Source: Streptomyces cirratus (GTDB lineage Bacteria > Actinomycetota > Actinomycetes > Streptomycetales > Streptomycetaceae). Taken from it: 64,000 nt of DNA. The notes beneath the pieces were generated by a model. It did no database searches. It saw only the letters and a list, made by a program, of their open reading frames with translations, and was not told where the DNA came from. The stretch lies in NCBI RefSeq assembly GCF_014650775.1, contig NZ_BMVP01000007.1:124001-188000 (forward strand). Reading direction: 5' to 3'. Position numbers and translations under genes: made by a program. The first letter of the stretch is position 1, and every line of letters begins with the position of its first letter. Shown here piece after piece: positions 50,838 to 58,506 of the stretch.

Positions 50838-52175
50838 ATGAAACAGGCCTCCACAGCACCGGAAGCGGACCCGAGACGGCATGACCGCGAGATCCTCGCG
50901 CTTGCCCTCCCGGCCTTCGGCGCGCTCGTCGCCGAGCCGCTCTTCGTGATGGCCGACAGCGCCATCGTCGGACACCTCGGTACCCCACAGCTGGCCGGCC
51001 TGGGCGTCGCAGCCGCCCTGCTCACCACCGCGGTGAGCGTCTTCGTCTTCCTGGCGTACGCCACCACCGCAGCCGTCGCCCGACGGGTCGGCGCAGGTGA
51101 CCTCCAAGCCGCCATCCGGCAGGGCATGGACGGAATCTGGCTGGCCCTACTGCTCGGTGCCGCCGTCATAGCCGTCGTCCTGCCCGCTGCGCCATGGCTG
51201 ATCTCCCTCTTCGGGGCTTCCGACACGGTCACCCCGTACGCGGTCACCTACCTGCGGATCTCCGCGCTGGGCATCCCGGCCATGCTCATGGTGCTGGCGG
51301 CGACCGGCGTGATCCGCGGTCTCCAGGACACGCGCACGCCGCTCTATGTCGCCATCGGCGGGTTCACTCTCAACGGGGTCCTGAACCTGGCGCTCGTCTA
51401 CGGTGCCGGCCTCGGCATCGCCGGGTCCGCGTGGGGCACTGTCATTGCCCAGTGCGCCATGGCCGCCGTCTACCTCGTCATGGTCATCCGCGGCGCCCGT
51501 CGGCACGGCGCCACGCTGCGGCCGGACGCGGCAGGCATCCGCGCCTGCGCACGGGCGGGCGCGCCGCTGCTGGTCCGCACCCTGTCCCTGCGCGCCATTC
51601 TGATGATCGCGACTGCCGTGGCCACCCGATTGGGCGACGCGGACATCGCCGCCCACCAGATCTTGCTCTCGCTGTGGACACTGCTGGCCTTCGCGCTGGA
51701 TGCGCTCGCGATCGCCGGCCAAGCCATCATCGGCCGCTATCTGGGTGCCGGGGACATCGAAGGAGCCAAGGCCCTGTGTCGGCGAATGGTGCGGTGGGGG
51801 ATCATCGGCGGCCTCGTACTGGGTCTGCTCGTCATTCTGGCGCGGCCCGTCTTCGTGCCGCTCTTCACGAGTGATCCTCTCGTAAAGGACACCCTGCTCC
51901 CCTCTCTGCTGGTACTCGCCGTCTCCCAGCCGGTCTGCGGCATCGTTTTCGTTCTCGACGGAGTCCTGATGGGCGCGGGCGACGGCCGCTACCTCGCCGG
52001 TGCGATGCTACTGACCCTGGCCGTCTTCACTCCGGCCGCGCTGATTCTGCCGGGCCTCGGAGGCGGCCTCACCGCCCTCTGGTGGGCCATGACGTTGATG
52101 ATGGTGGTCCGTATGGCGACTCTCCAGCTGCGCGCCCGCTCGGGCCGGTGGCTGGTGGCCGGCGCCACCCGCTGA
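50838..52175 (+). CDS. MATE-family efflux transporter
   Basis: A 445-residue, twelve-helix exporter of the MATE/DinF type: LALPAFGALVAEPLFVMADSAIVGHLG in the first helices, and LGDADIAAHQILLSLW in the second bundle. Export of cationic drugs or toxic metabolites by H+ or Na+ antiport is known for the family. ATG 50838 follows a low-GC spacer; no strong Shine-Dalgarno is seen. It converges with rplI across three parS sites and a terminator. Confidence 0.92.
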   Translation: MKQASTAPEADPRRHDREILALALPAFGALVAEPLFVMADSAIVGHLGTPQLAGLGVAAALLTTAVSVFVFLAYATTAAVARRVGAGDLQAAIRQGMDGIWLALLLGAAVIAVVLPAAPWLISLFGASDTVTPYAVTYLRISALGIPAMLMVLAATGVIRGLQDTRTPLYVAIGGFTLNGVLNLALVYGAGLGIAGSAWGTVIAQCAMAAVYLVMVIRGARRHGATLRPDAAGIRACARAGAPLLVRTLSLRAILMIATAVATRLGDADIAAHQILLSLWTLLAFALDALAIAGQAIIGRYLGAGDIEGAKALCRRMVRWGIIGGLVLGLLVILARPVFVPLFTSDPLVKDTLLPSLLVLAVSQPVCGIVFVLDGVLMGAGDGRYLAGAMLLTLAVFTPAALILPGLGGGLTALWWAMTLMMVVRMATLQLRARSGRWLVAGATR

Positions 52176-52189
52176 CACCGGACAGGCGT

Positions 52190-52205
52190 GGTTTCACGTG
52201 AAACA
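52190..52205. promoter_or_regulatory. parS site 10
   Basis: Core GTTTCACGTGAAAC (52191-52204), between the convergent MATE and rplI genes; first of three within 83 bases. Confidence 0.93.
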
Positions 52206-52237
52206 CCGCTCGCTCGATCACCCTCGGCTTCACGCTC

Positions 52238-52253
52238 GGTTTCACGTGAAACA
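52238..52253. promoter_or_regulatory. parS site 11
   Basis: Core GTTTCACGTGAAAC (52239-52252) with final A; middle member of the triplet. Confidence 0.93.
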
Positions 52254-52256
52254 GCG

Positions 52257-52272
52257 TGTTTCACGTGAAACG
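52257..52272. promoter_or_regulatory. parS site 12
   Basis: TGTTTCACGTGAAACG; core perfect. Centre 19 bases from site 11, the same spacing as sites 7 and 8. Confidence 0.93.
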
Positions 52273-52289
52273 AAGAGCCCGGGAAACGA

Positions 52290-52324
52290 CGAAGGGCCGC
52301 ACCCCACTGGGGTGCGGCCCTTCG
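52290..52324. terminator. Strong bidirectional terminator between MATE and rplI
   Basis: Perfect 16-bp stem (arms 52290-52305 and 52309-52324; left arm CGAAGGGCCGCACCCC) with loop ACT. It ends both the MATE transcript and the rpsF-ssb-rpsR-rplI transcript. Confidence 0.92.
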
Positions 52325-52334
52325 TGCGCAGCAC

Positions 52335-52781
52335 TTAGGCGGCGACGACCTCGACGCCCACGTTCGCGAGGACCTCGGCGTGCAGACGCACGGAGACCTG
52401 GTACGAACCGAGGGTCTTGATCGGCGAGCCGAGCTCAACGCGGCGCTTGTCGACCTTCGGGCCACCCGAAGCCTCGATCGCCGAAGCGATGTCGGACTGC
52501 GTGACGGAACCGAAGAGACGGCCGGCGTCACCCGAGCGGGTGGCCAGGCGCACCTTGACGCCCTCGAGCTTGGCCTTGATCTCGTTGGCCTGCTCGATGG
52601 TCGCGATCTCGTGGATCTTGCGGGCGCGGCGGATCTGCGCCACGTCCTGCTCGCCACCCTTGGTCCAGCGGATCGCGAAGCGACGCGGGATCAGGTAATT
52701 GCGGGCGTACCCGTCCTTGACGTCGACGACGTCGCCAGCGGCACCGAGGCCATTGACCTCGTGGGTCAGGATGATCTTCAT
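52335..52781 (-). CDS. rplI: 50S ribosomal protein L9
   Basis: A 148-residue L9: N-terminal MKIILTHEVNGLGAAGDVVDVKDGYARNYL signature (in part KDGYARNYLIP), then the long helix and C-terminal domain. Typical length. Last gene of rpsF-ssb-rpsR-rplI, 18 bases after rpsR, followed by a strong terminator. Confidence 0.98.
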   Translation of the reverse strand: MKIILTHEVNGLGAAGDVVDVKDGYARNYLIPRRFAIRWTKGGEQDVAQIRRARKIHEIATIEQANEIKAKLEGVKVRLATRSGDAGRLFGSVTQSDIASAIEASGGPKVDKRRVELGSPIKTLGSYQVSVRLHAEVLANVGVEVVAA

Positions 52782-52799
52782 TAGTCGGTCACCCTTTCC

Positions 52800-53036
52800 T
52801 TATCGCGCGGTGGACGTGTAGGGCAGCAGCGCCATCTCACGGCTGTTCTTCACGGCCGTGGCGACGTCACGCTGGTGCTGCGTGCAGTTGCCGGTAACGC
52901 GGCGGGCACGGATCTTGCCGCGGTCGGAAATGAACTTCCGCAGCATGTTCGTGTCCTTGTAGTCCACGTAAGCGGTCTTGTCCTTGCAGAACGCGCAGAC
53001 CTTCTTCTTAGGCTTGCGCACAGGCGGCTTCGCCAT
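52800..53036 (-). CDS. rpsR: 30S ribosomal protein S18
   Basis: A 78-residue S18, which pairs with S6 on the 30S platform. The CAFCKDKTAYVDYKD segment keeps two cysteines (C-x-x-C), so this is the zinc-binding (C+) type; many actinobacteria also carry a second C- paralogue used under zinc limitation. ISDRGKIRARRVTGNC is the conserved core. It lies between ssb and rplI. Confidence 0.97.
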   Translation of the reverse strand: MAKPPVRKPKKKVCAFCKDKTAYVDYKDTNMLRKFISDRGKIRARRVTGNCTQHQRDVATAVKNSREMALLPYTSTAR

Positions 53037-53079
53037 TGTGTCTCTCCTGTGTGATCAAGAAGTGGGGATGCGAGCTGCC

Positions 53080-53679
53080 CTAGAAGGGCGGCTCGTCCGA
53101 GTAGCCACCGCCGGAGCCGCCGGAGCCGCCGGAGCTTCCGCCCCAGCCGCCCCCGCCGCCGCCCTGCTGCTGGCCGCCGGCCGGCGCGCTGGACGCCCAC
53201 GGGTCGTCGGAGGGAGCTCCGCCGCCCTGAGGCGCGCCGCCACTGGGGGCTCCGCCCCAGTTGCCGCCGCCGGCCTGCGGCTGACCGCCGCCGTACCCAC
53301 CCTGGCCACCGCGACCCGTGGTCTTGGCGACCTTGGCCGTGGCGTTCTTCAAGCTGGGGCCGACTTCCTCGACGTCCAGCTCGTAGACCGTGCGCTTGAC
53401 ACCCTCACGGTCCTCGTACGACCGCTGCCTCAGCCGGCCCTGCACGATGACGCGCATGCCTCGCTGGAGGGACTCGGCGACGTTCTCCGCCGCCTGCCGC
53501 CATACCGAGCAGGTCAGGAACAGGCTCTCGCCGTCCTTCCACTCATTGGTCTGACGGTCGAAGGTGCGGGGGGTGGACGCGACACGGAACTTCGCGACCG
53601 CCGCACCCGAGGGGGTGAAGCGCAGCTCGGGGTCGTCGACGAGATTGCCGACGACCGTGATGACGGTCTCGCCTGCCAT
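53080..53679 (-). CDS. ssb: Single-stranded DNA-binding protein
   Basis: A 199-residue SSB. OB-fold residues 1-110 (MAGETVITVVGNLVDDPELRF, in part), then a Gly/Ser/Gln-rich linker of about 75 residues, and the acidic tip SDEPPF that binds partner proteins. The operon position with rpsF and rpsR is the conserved one. 73 bases separate it from rpsF. Confidence 0.97.
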   Translation of the reverse strand: MAGETVITVVGNLVDDPELRFTPSGAAVAKFRVASTPRTFDRQTNEWKDGESLFLTCSVWRQAAENVAESLQRGMRVIVQGRLRQRSYEDREGVKRTVYELDVEEVGPSLKNATAKVAKTTGRGGQGGYGGGQPQAGGGNWGGAPSGGAPQGGGAPSDDPWASSAPAGGQQQGGGGGGWGGSSGGSGGSGGGYSDEPPF

Positions 53680-53752
53680 GGATGAACCTCTCGGCGGGGA
53701 TTTGCTGCTGGGCTGCTGTGCTACTCGGTCCCGATTACCGCTGAACCGAAGT

Positions 53753-54043
53753 TCAGTGGGTCTCGGGGCGGAGGACCTTGGTCCGGAGAACCGACTCGTT
53801 CAGGTTCATCTGTCGGTCAAGCTCCTTGACGACCGCAGGCTCGGCCTGGAGGTCGATGACCGAGTAGATGCCCTCGGGCTTCTTCTTGATCTCGTAAGCG
53901 AGACGACGACGGCCCCAGGTGTCGACCTTCTCGACCTTTCCGTTGCCCTCACGGACGACGGAGAGGAAGTTCTCGATCAGCGGGGAGACAGCGCGCTCCT
54001 CGAGATCGGGGTCGAGGATGACCATCACTTCGTAGTGACGCAT
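53753..54043 (-). CDS. rpsF: 30S ribosomal protein S6
   Basis: A 96-residue S6: MRHYEVMVILDPDLEERAV and the conserved WGRRRLAYEIKKKPEGIY. ATG 54043 follows AAAGGAGGTG at ideal spacing; the 11-residue extension upstream is rejected. First gene of the operon, whose promoter must lie in the 250-base gap before the divergent membrane-protein gene. Confidence 0.97.
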   Translation of the reverse strand: MRHYEVMVILDPDLEERAVSPLIENFLSVVREGNGKVEKVDTWGRRRLAYEIKKKPEGIYSVIDLQAEPAVVKELDRQMNLNESVLRTKVLRPETH

Positions 54044-54294
54044 GTGGAACCCACCTCCTTTGGACTCAGCGGCCACGGTCGTTCCGTGGCAGGAGGGTCG
54101 TGATGCGTGCGCACGGCGTCCACAGAGCAGACACCGCGCAGACCGTACAGACTACCTGCTCGACTCCTTCCGGTTGAAATCCGGCAGGAGTGGGCCACAC
54201 TCTGTATCCATCGGGTGTGCACGGTGCTATGCCCCCGGCTCCTCCGGAGGCGGCCCCGTTGCACCGCTCTGCGGCAGCCAGGAGGTGCCTTCCG

Positions 54295-54609
54295 ATGGCA
54301 CAGGCAATGCGACCTCAGTCCTCCATCTCGCTCTTCGCGACCGACGGCAAGCCCCACCCGCTACAGGACACCCTGATGGCGGTCACCGTGATCCTCGGCG
54401 TCGTGGCGTTCGTCACGGGCTTCTTCCACAACCTGCACCTGCTCAGCTCCTGGACCGGGCTGATCGGGATCGTGACCGGCGCCTACGGCCAGTTCATCTC
54501 GGAGACGACACGCGAGCGCTTCGCGCTGATCATCGGGCTTGGCGCCTCAGCCGTGGGCTTCTTCCTCGGCATGGCGCACGGCGGCCTCTTCGGCGGCTGG
54601 CTGGGCTGA
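54295..54609 (+). CDS. Small membrane protein, three helices
   Basis: A 104-residue protein with three hydrophobic segments (TLMAVTVILGVVAFVTGFF; LLSSWTGLIGIVTGAYG; LIIGLGASAVGFFLGMA). It appears conserved in this position in Streptomyces from memory, but no function is known. ATG 54295 is preceded by AGGAGG nine bases upstream; the frame is open further upstream but without coding character. Confidence 0.72.
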   Translation: MAQAMRPQSSISLFATDGKPHPLQDTLMAVTVILGVVAFVTGFFHNLHLLSSWTGLIGIVTGAYGQFISETTRERFALIIGLGASAVGFFLGMAHGGLFGGWLG

Positions 54610-54623
54610 CCGGGGTACCTCCG

Positions 54624-54720
54624 CGACGGGGCGCCGCCCGGCACCGGGCGGGCCCCGACCCGTCCCCCAGTTGGGCGGCGCCCCCGTCGCAGTAGGCTTC
54701 GCGCCATAGCCAGCGAAGCC
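54624..54720 (+). promoter_or_regulatory. Two hairpins between the small membrane protein and femX
   Basis: The first stem pairs 54624-54639 with 54673-54689 (16 bp with one bulged base, 33-base loop). The second is GGCTTCGC/GCGAAGCC (54695-54702, 54713-54720), ending just before the femX ribosome site GGAGGAG. The first may terminate the upstream gene; together they could form a structured femX leader. Confidence 0.5.
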
Positions 54721-54738
54721 GCCGGAGGAGCACCCCGC

Positions 54739-55857
54739 ATGAGCCTGTCCCTGAGGACCATCAGCCGAGAGCAGCATCTGGGTTACCTCCAGAGCCTGCC
54801 CTCGGCCAGCCACTGCCAGGTCCCGGCATGGGCCGACGTCAAGAACGAATGGCGTTCGGAGAACCTCGGCTGGTTCGACGCGTCCGGCGAACTCGTCGGT
54901 GCCGCCCTCGTGTTGTACCGCCAGCTGCCCAAGGTGAAGCGGTACCTCGCCTACCTTCCCGAGGGCCCGGTCATCAACTGGTTCGCCCCGAACCTGGAGG
55001 AGTGGCTCCAGCCGATGCTGGCCCACCTCAAGCAGCAGGGCGCCTTCACGGTGAAGATGGGTCCGCCCGTCGTCATCCGCCGCTGGAACGCGGCCGCCAT
55101 CAAGGCCGGCATCCAGGACCCGGACGTCAAGCGCCTGCGGGACGTGGAGGCATCGGTCATCGAACCCCGCGCCTTCGAGGTGTCCGACAAGCTGCGCCGG
55201 ATGGGATGGCAGCAGGCCGAGGACGGCGGCGCCGGTTTCGGAGACGTCCAGCCCCGCTACGTCTTCCAGGTGCCGCTGGCCAACCGCTCGCTGGACGATG
55301 TCCTCAAGGGCTTCAACCAGCTGTGGCGCCGCAACATCAAGAAGGCCGAGAAGGCCGGTGTCGAGGTCGTCCAGGGCGGTTACGACGACCTGCCGACGTG
55401 GCAGCACCTGTACGAGATCACCGCGGAGCGCGACAAGTTCCGCCCGCGCCCGCTCAGTTACTTCCAGCGCCAGTGGACGGCCCTCAACTCCGAGGACCCG
55501 AACCGCATGCGGCTGTACATCGCCACGCACGAGGGCGAGCCGCTGGCCGCCGCGACGATGCTCACGGTCGGCCAGCACGTCTGGTACTCCTACGGCGCCT
55601 CCGCCAACCACAAGCGCGAGGTCCGTCCCTCGAACGCGATGCAGTGGCGCATGCTCCGCGATTCGTACGCGCTCGGCGCGAGCGTCTACGACCTGCGCGG
55701 AATCAGTGACACCCTGGACGAAAACGATCACCTGTTCGGTCTGATCCAGTTCAAGGTCGGCACCGGCGGCGAGGCGGTCGAGTACGTGGGCGAGTGGGAC
55801 TTCCCGCTGAACAAGGTGCTGCACAAGGCGCTCGACATCTACATGTCGCGCCGCTGA
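54739..55857 (+). CDS. femX: FemX-type peptidoglycan aminoacyltransferase
   Basis: A 372-residue FemAB/GNAT-fold protein that adds the first residue of the interpeptide bridge (glycine in Streptomyces) to the lipid-linked muropeptide, using aminoacyl-tRNA. Tandem GNAT subdomains are seen; conserved segments are HCQVPAWADVKNEWRSENLGW and FNQLWRRNIKKAEKAGVEV (both in part), and the C-terminal SDTLDENDHLFGLIQFKVG typical of the family. S. coelicolor FemX (SCO3904, as I recall) is essential. Strong ribosome site GGAGGAG; the racemase-fold gene follows 70 bases on. Confidence 0.93.
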   Translation: MSLSLRTISREQHLGYLQSLPSASHCQVPAWADVKNEWRSENLGWFDASGELVGAALVLYRQLPKVKRYLAYLPEGPVINWFAPNLEEWLQPMLAHLKQQGAFTVKMGPPVVIRRWNAAAIKAGIQDPDVKRLRDVEASVIEPRAFEVSDKLRRMGWQQAEDGGAGFGDVQPRYVFQVPLANRSLDDVLKGFNQLWRRNIKKAEKAGVEVVQGGYDDLPTWQHLYEITAERDKFRPRPLSYFQRQWTALNSEDPNRMRLYIATHEGEPLAAATMLTVGQHVWYSYGASANHKREVRPSNAMQWRMLRDSYALGASVYDLRGISDTLDENDHLFGLIQFKVGTGGEAVEYVGEWDFPLNKVLHKALDIYMSRR

Positions 55858-55927
55858 CGGCACCCGCCCCATCCACAAACACAGCACCGCCGCACCCAGC
55901 GGCTTATCGGAGAGGTTCCGGACGGGC

Positions 55928-56959
55928 ATGGCGCTCACGCTCTACGTCGACACCGCGCGCTGGCGTGCGCACCAGAAGCAGATCGCGGACCAGTTCCCCG
56001 GGTTGATCCCGGTCTGCAAGGGCAACGGCTACGGCTTCGGCCACGAGCGGCTGTGCGAGGAGGCGACCCGGATGGGCGCCGACATCCTGGCCGTCGGCAC
56101 GACGTACGAGGCCGCGAGCATCAAGGACTGGTTCGGCGGTGATCTGCTCGTCCTCACCCCGTTCCGGCGGGGCGAGGAGCCTGTTCCGCTGCCGGACCGC
56201 GTGATCAGGTCCGTGTCCTCGGTGGACGGGGTCCGGGGCCTGGTAGGCGCCCGCGTCGTCATCGAGTGCATGAGCTCGATGCGCCGCCACGGCGTTTCGG
56301 AGCAGGACCTGGGCCAGCTCGCGTCGGCGATCGAGGACGTGCGGCTGGAGGGCTTCGCCCTCCACCTGCCGCTCGACCGCCCGGACGGTTCCGACGCCGT
56401 CGAGGAGGTCATCGGCTGGATGGACCGGCTGCGCGCGGCGCGGCTGCCGCTGCACACCATGTTCGTCAGCCACTTGCGGGCCGAAGAGCTGGCCCGGCTC
56501 CAGCAGCAGTTCCCGCAGACCCGTTTCAGGGCCCGCATCGGTACCCGGCTGTGGCTGGGCGACCATGAGGCGACCCAGTACCGCGGCGCCGTCCTGGACG
56601 TCACGCGCGTGGCCAAGGGCGATCGGTTCGGCTACCGCCAGCAGAAGGCCGCCTCCGACGGCTGGCTCGTCGTGGTCGCCGGTGGCACCTCGCACGGCGT
56701 GGGCCTGGAAGCTCCGAAGGCCCTGCACGGGGTGATGCCGCGGGCCAAGGGCGTCGCACGGGCCGGCCTGGCGACCGTCAACCGGAACCTGTCGCCCTTC
56801 GTGTGGGCGGGCAAGCAGCGCTGGTTCGCGGAGCCCCCGCACATGCAGGTGTCGATCCTGTTCGTTCCCTCCGACGCCACCGAGCCGAAGGTCGGCGACG
56901 AGCTGGTGGCGCACCTGCGCCACACCACGACGCAGTTCGACCGGGTGGTCGACGCCTGA
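55928..56959 (+). CDS. Alanine racemase-fold protein with atypical active site
   Basis: A 343-residue protein. The N-terminal half is an alanine racemase-type TIM barrel with the PLP lysine in VCKGNGYGFG near residue 31. The C-terminal half resembles the racemase beta domain. At about residues 250-256, where racemases have GYADG with the catalytic tyrosine, this protein reads GGTSHG, so the second base appears missing (read by eye). It may be a racemase-like lyase or decarboxylase, or a nonracemising amino-acid handler. It follows femX on the same strand, which suggests a cell-wall amino-acid role. Confidence 0.8.
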   Translation: MALTLYVDTARWRAHQKQIADQFPGLIPVCKGNGYGFGHERLCEEATRMGADILAVGTTYEAASIKDWFGGDLLVLTPFRRGEEPVPLPDRVIRSVSSVDGVRGLVGARVVIECMSSMRRHGVSEQDLGQLASAIEDVRLEGFALHLPLDRPDGSDAVEEVIGWMDRLRAARLPLHTMFVSHLRAEELARLQQQFPQTRFRARIGTRLWLGDHEATQYRGAVLDVTRVAKGDRFGYRQQKAASDGWLVVVAGGTSHGVGLEAPKALHGVMPRAKGVARAGLATVNRNLSPFVWAGKQRWFAEPPHMQVSILFVPSDATEPKVGDELVAHLRHTTTQFDRVVDA

Positions 56960-56965
56960 GCCCGC

Positions 56966-58426
56966 TCAGTGCCGGGGGCCGGTGCCCCACTCCACCCGTT
57001 GTGCCTCCGGGGGCGTCGCGTCATGCGGCGCCCTCGCGGCGTTGGACAGCGTGAAGACGTCACGTGCCCCGTCCAGGACCCCGCCGGACGGGTCGTCCGA
57101 ACCGTCGCGCCGTACGACGTCACGCTCGGGCAGGAGGATGTCCCGTACGACCACCGCGCACAGGTAGAGGGTCGCCAGCAGGTGGAGGGCGATCGCGAGC
57201 TGGTACCCCTCGACCGGCAGTCCCTGGTGCTTGTCCCCGCTGGTCGTGTAGGCCAGGTAGAACCAGATCCCGAGGAAGTACAGGACCTCACCGGCCTGCC
57301 AGATCAAGAAGTCACGCCAGCGCGGCCTGGCGAGTGCGGCGAGGGGGATGAGCCACAGCACGTACTGCGGCGAGTACACCTTGTTGGCCAGGATGAAGGC
57401 CGCGACGACCAGGAAGGCCAGCTGCGCGAAGCGCGGCCGACGGGGTGCCTTGAGGGTGAGCAGCGCGATGCCGGCGCACAGCAGCAGGGTGAGGACGGTG
57501 GCGTAGGTGTTAGCGCCCGTCAGCGGGTTCCCCGAGCGCTGGGAGATCAACAGCCACACCGAGCCGAAGTCGATGGGCCGCTCCTGGCTGAAGGTGTAGA
57601 ACTTCTTCCAGCCGTCCCAGGCGAACAGCATGACGGGCAGGTTCACCACGAGCCACGCGCCGGCGGCGCCCACCGCGGCGCCGCCGAACGCCCGCCACTT
57701 CCCGGCCCTCAGGCAGAGGACGAAGAGCACCCCGAGCAGCAGTACGGGGTAGAGCTTGGCCGCGGTGGCCAGCCCGACGAAGACACCGAACACAACGGTA
57801 CGGCCGCGGGACCACATCAGCATCGCGACGGCGGTCAGGGCGAGGGCCAGCAGATCCCAGTTGATCGTCGCGGTGAGCGCGAAGGCGGGGGCCAGGGCCA
57901 GCAGCAGCGCGTCCCAGGGCCGGCGGCGGTGGGTGCGGGCGACACAGACGGCGATGACCGCGGCGCAGACCATCAGCATCCCCGCGTTGACCATCCAGTA
58001 CATCTGCTCGCGGTGCTGCATCGAGCCGCTGCCGGGGGTCATCCAGGAGGCGATCTGCATGAAGAGCCCGGTGAGTACCGGGTACTCCAGGTACTCCATG
58101 TCGCCCGGCAGCCGGTCCCAGTAGGGAGTGAGGCCGTCGGCGAAGCCCCGCACCACGTACAGGTGCGGGATGTCGGAGTAGCAGGCGTGGGTGTACTGGG
58201 AGCCGGCTCCCCGGAACCACGCCCAGTCGTAGCAGGGCACCTTCTGGACCATGCCGAGCGCGAACATGCCGAGCGCGACGAGGACCACCACTCGGACCGG
58301 GGTCAGCCAGTGGCCGCCCAGCCGGGCATGACGGCCGAACGGGCCGCCGATGAGTTCACTGCCGGCGGCGGCGACCTCGTCCTGCTGGGTCGGCAGAACG
58401 GGCCGGTCCTCGTGCACCTTCGTCAT
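56966..58426 (-). CDS. GT87-type polyprenol-linked mannosyltransferase-like membrane protein
   Basis: A 486-residue protein with about ten to twelve helices. It fits the GT87 family (formerly DUF2029) of polyprenyl-phosphate-mannose-dependent mannosyltransferases. Loop signatures are YWDRLPGDMEYLEYPVLTGL, VFVGLATAAKLYPVLLLG and NKVYSPQYVLWLIPLAALA. ATG 58426 (MTKVHED) begins the real protein; the open frame continuing upstream is noncoding. It converges with the racemase-fold gene. Confidence 0.85.
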   Translation of the reverse strand: MTKVHEDRPVLPTQQDEVAAAGSELIGGPFGRHARLGGHWLTPVRVVVLVALGMFALGMVQKVPCYDWAWFRGAGSQYTHACYSDIPHLYVVRGFADGLTPYWDRLPGDMEYLEYPVLTGLFMQIASWMTPGSGSMQHREQMYWMVNAGMLMVCAAVIAVCVARTHRRRPWDALLLALAPAFALTATINWDLLALALTAVAMLMWSRGRTVVFGVFVGLATAAKLYPVLLLGVLFVLCLRAGKWRAFGGAAVGAAGAWLVVNLPVMLFAWDGWKKFYTFSQERPIDFGSVWLLISQRSGNPLTGANTYATVLTLLLCAGIALLTLKAPRRPRFAQLAFLVVAAFILANKVYSPQYVLWLIPLAALARPRWRDFLIWQAGEVLYFLGIWFYLAYTTSGDKHQGLPVEGYQLAIALHLLATLYLCAVVVRDILLPERDVVRRDGSDDPSGGVLDGARDVFTLSNAARAPHDATPPEAQRVEWGTGPRH

Positions 58427-58459
58427 GGGCACATCCTGCCGTACCGGGCCGGGCACGCA

Positions 58460-58492
58460 CGAGGGCCGCCGCACGGGGTGCGACGGCCCTCG
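58460..58492 (-). terminator. Terminator after the PBP gene
   Basis: 10-bp stem ACGAGGGCCG/CGGCCCTCGT, continued past one mismatch by CGCAC/GTGCG, loop GGG. It lies 14 bases past the PBP stop and 34 bases before the GT87 start, which suggests that the two genes are separate transcripts. Confidence 0.82.
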
Positions 58493-58506
58493 TCGAGCGG
58501 GGGGGA

